Positions 8,433 to 10,737 of a DNA stretch of 10,737 nt are shown here, piece after piece. A model generated the notes under the pieces. It worked only from the letters and a program-made list of their open reading frames with translations, made no database searches and had not been told where the DNA came from. Both the position numbers and the translations under genes were made by a program. Origin of the DNA: Zancudomyces culisetae (lineage: Eukaryota; Kickxellomycota; Harpellomycetes; Harpellales; Legeriomycetaceae); assembly GCA_001969505.1 (NCBI GenBank), contig LSSK01000428.1, positions 1-10,737 on the forward strand. The letters are read 5' to 3'. How positions within the stretch are numbered: the stretch's first letter is position 1; each line of letters begins with the position of its first letter.

Positions 8433-8510
8433 TTAGAATAGCCCCTTGGCTTTAATGTCCGGGTGTTCTTTCACAATAAGTATCAAAGAAATAGGGCCAC
8501 CAGGACCCAT
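8433..8510 (-). other. 25-codon ORF in a GC-richer island
   Basis: An ATG-started frame of 25 codons (MGPGGPISLILIVKEHPD, then IKAKGLF) fills an island where about half the bases are G or C, well above the surroundings. Both ends coincide with copies of the direct repeat ATTTAGAATA, which supply the flanking stops. No family is recognised. Plus-strand frames are also open over part of it. Confidence 0.2.
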
Positions 8511-8892
8511 TTAGAATAAGTGTTTAAAGAGACGGAAAAATATGTATCAACTTATCTCCCCCTTGATGTTTTTAAGAATTTTTTTTGTAGCAAAATTCAA
8601 CAGCTTTTAGGTTTTTTTTTTGTTCTCAAAGTTATAATGATTTCAATTACCGGTTACGTCAACGGCACCTATTTGAACAGTTAGTATAAGGTGACAATAC
8701 ATTCTCACTATTCCTGTGACAAATACACAAAAAAGAGCATTCTGTAGAGTAATATCAGGAAAAAAAGAAAAAGTTTATAAATACTAACATTTTTGTAAGA
8801 GTTGGTGGATACCTGGAATAATTTATAGGCTCTCACACAAATACTAAAAATTATAGTAGGTCTTCCAGGATATCTGATGTAGTAACTACGGC
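8511..8892. promoter_or_regulatory. 5' flank of the C2H2 factor gene
   Basis: AT-rich upstream region. One CCCCT pentamer, the yeast stress-element core, lies at 8559-8563, and another further up at 8442-8446. Their number across the window is about what chance would give. No open frame is supported. Confidence 0.35.
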
Positions 8893-10089
8893 ATGATGGA
8901 TTTACAAAGCATGCTGAATGTTGAAGTATACACTATACTCAATAATATTGACAAAACCAAAAACAATTATACAGTTGCGGATAATTACTCTGATGATACT
9001 GGAAATATAGAAAAAATACCTACCATTTCAATTAATAGACATTTTGATCTGGATTTATGGGACCACCAAAGCCTCCACTTTAAATATAAAAACAAGTACG
9101 ATGACAATGATTATTTTGAGCAATCCAGGGGTAGTGGTTACATAGAAGAAAACAGCACTTGGTCTTACGTCAAAGCTCAGGATCATCGTAAACTAACCAA
9201 GTCCGAGAGTTCTTCTGGAAATAAGTACTTTTGTAAAATAGCTGGATGTCTGAGCGGATTTAAAAGATCAGAACATTTACACAGACATCTCAGGTAGGAA
9301 TTATTGACTAAATTTGTGTTTATTTTATTTTAAGTTGAAGGATAACTGTAACTATTGGTTTTGTTTGATGTATCACAATTGGATATCGTGTACCCTTTTA
9401 TTTATTTATTACATGTAATATATACATTTTCTAAATATGCTAAATTGAAATTGACTATTTTCAACTAGAATGCACACAGGTGAGGTAAGTAACGTGGAAA
9501 TATGTATAGAATCCTGATGTATCTAAATAGCTTCAATTGATATAAATAGAAACCATATGGGTGTGTTTATCCAGAATGTGGAGAGAGCTTTAGTAGGTTT
9601 GATAATATGATTCAGCACACAAAAACACATAAAAAGAATGGAAAAATCTGCGGTGCAGGTGCGATAATAAACTTAAATACTAGACCAAATAGAAGGAAAA
9701 CCAAAAAATACACTATTAAAAGCGGTACTGAGTCGCGAAAAGCACAATTCTTTGACTGTGAGTTGGCGTATACTGAGGAAGAGGTACAAAAGTCGTTTGA
9801 TTTATCCCCATGCTTCTCGATGGCAAGGTTAAAGCCTATACATATCTCTCTATCTCAGCCCCAATGTAATAAATCAGAAAAAAAAACACATTATCAAACA
9901 AGATCTGTTAGCAATAAAACAGAAGCAGATCCCACTGATATCAGCAACAATAGCGAGCCACATTTCTTTTGCGAGATGACGTCCGATTCTCCTAGCTACA
10001 GTTGTGAACCGTATAGCTCACCCCTATCAGATCGTGTATACGATTATAAGCATAGAAAAAAAAAAGAAAAAAGAAAAGAATGCTTGTAA
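8893..10089 (+). CDS. Two-finger C2H2 transcription factor, Msn2/Msn4-like DNA-binding domain, three exons
   Basis: Exons are 8893-9293, 9469-9484 (only 16 nt) and 9550-10089, giving 318 residues. Finger 1 uses C114, C119, H132 and H136, and finger 2 uses C144, C149, H162 and H166, joined by the canonical linker HTGEKPY. The microexon supplies MHTGE, including the last zinc ligand of finger 1. Helix residues RSEHLHR and RFDNMIQ match the yeast Msn2/Msn4 pattern (RSEHLKR, RSDNLSQ), so binding to AGGGG stress elements is predicted. The N-terminal region (1-110) is polar and acidic, a possible activation region. The C-terminal half has basic patches (RPNRRKTKK; the end HRKKKEKRKECL) and no known domain. 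An in-frame TGA lies upstream of the ATG. Introns are 175 nt (GTAGGA, phase 2) and 65 nt (GTAAGT, phase 0). Msn2 itself carries its fingers at the C-terminus; here they are central, so this is a related subfamily rather than a clear orthologue. Confidence 0.88.
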
Positions 10090-10737
10090 CTAAAACCCAG
10101 GACTCGACACTCGAAAAAATTTATTAGTATGGTTATTTTGGTAATGAGAATCATAATACTCGAACAAGATATGTTGTTATAACAATTCACTGATGAAATT
10201 ACCACTGTTTCACCCCCCCCCCCTTTCACGATGTTACAAGGGGCTATCTCATGCTATATTTGTGCTAATATTTCCATATATTTTTTTTAGACTTTTGCAA
10301 AGATACAACTTTTAGGTTTATATATTGCTTTGCCTTTAATATATCGGGAAATGTGGTTTAACCTACTCCGTGTTGATACAAAAGAAATATATTATTTAAA
10401 GAACTCAGCATCCTTTGCTCAACTGACTTTGGCACCTAGAACATTTCTATACATTTTGCTACCGCTTTGTTTTTCTGATGAACTTTTAATCAAACGTCTC
10501 ATAAAACATTAAAAATAAAAAAAATTTAAATAATAAATATCTAGTCAAAAGCTCTCTACCTCTCAAGGAACTCCAGATACACAATCGCATCCATAACTTT
10601 GAACGTTTTATACGAATGTTGTACACATGAGTAGTCATCAGGCTATTTTGATCAAGAACACAATAAAAATTGATGGAATAAAAAATCTACAAAAAATATC
10701 CTGGCTCAACTTTGAATAATACACAAGCTTTTCTTTA
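10090..10737. other. 3' flank of the C2H2 factor gene, with an acceptor-linked open frame
   Basis: No gene is secure here. On the plus strand, a long T tract and TAG at 10281-10290 form a strong acceptor-like site, followed by a 73-codon open frame to a TAA ending at 10512. Its translation is hydrophobic in places (LLGLYIALPLIYREMWFNLL). AATAAA occurs twice near 10515-10535 and 10661-10680. Minus-strand frames here are short and unconvincing. Confidence 0.35.
10213..10223. repeat. Poly-C tract (C11)
   Basis: Eleven consecutive C lie 124 nt past the stop codon of the C2H2 gene, unusual in so AT-rich a region. The tract is within the likely 3' UTR or just beyond it. Confidence 0.9.

Noticed and set aside
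1-10737. Mobile element, CRISPR array, toxin or phage system
   Set aside because: I see no long direct or inverted terminal repeats, transposase or reverse transcriptase motifs, or spaced repeats. The secure genes are eukaryotic housekeeping and regulatory genes.
10513-10737. Minus-strand start MDAIVYLEFLE near 10590
   Set aside because: It is only eleven codons before a possible GTAGAG donor, and no credible following exon is found.

Overview
The window looks like nuclear DNA of an AT-rich, intron-bearing fungus. The fungal assignment is an inference. It rests on a Tps2-type two-domain trehalose-6-phosphate phosphatase, a two-finger C2H2 protein whose recognition helices match yeast Msn2/Msn4, short GT-AG introns (65 to 175 nt in the secure genes), and a cytosolic-type tRNA-Ser with a Pol III terminator. 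Keeping both CFIm25 and a PRKRIP1 homologue points to a lineage with elaborate pre-mRNA processing, possibly early-diverging, but the species cannot be named from sequence alone.

Layout. Positions 359-1166 (+) hold a two-exon CFIm25 (NUDT21) gene, whose product recognises UGUA in pre-mRNA 3' processing. It converges with a three-exon PRKRIP1 homologue (2372-1452, -), a spliceosome-associated protein. Upstream of that and on the same strand is a four-exon TPS2-like gene (5495-2689, -) with a degenerate synthase domain and an intact HAD phosphatase domain. About 2.1 kb then has no long ORF. By joining short open frames at GT-AG sites I can propose one candidate 116-residue membrane protein (5605-6392, +), divergent from TPS2, plus an exon-like fragment on the minus strand. 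A tRNA-Ser(AGA) lies at 7728-7647 (-). Between it and 8892 are a few small, hard-to-model ORFs, one vaguely like the complex I MWFE subunit and one like a RAMP4/SERP1 tail. Last comes a three-exon C2H2 transcription factor gene (8893-10089, +) with a 16-nt microexon between its two fingers.

The secure genes are ordinary housekeeping and stress genes. CFIm25 and the PRKRIP1 homologue both act on pre-mRNA. The predicted AGGGG-binding factor belongs to the class that induces trehalose genes in yeast, but this window gives no convincing binding-site evidence for a direct link to the neighbouring TPS2. I see no transposon, CRISPR array, operon-like system or clearly new multi-gene system. The most interesting items are the microexon, the decayed synthase domain, and the unresolved small genes between 5600 and 8530.
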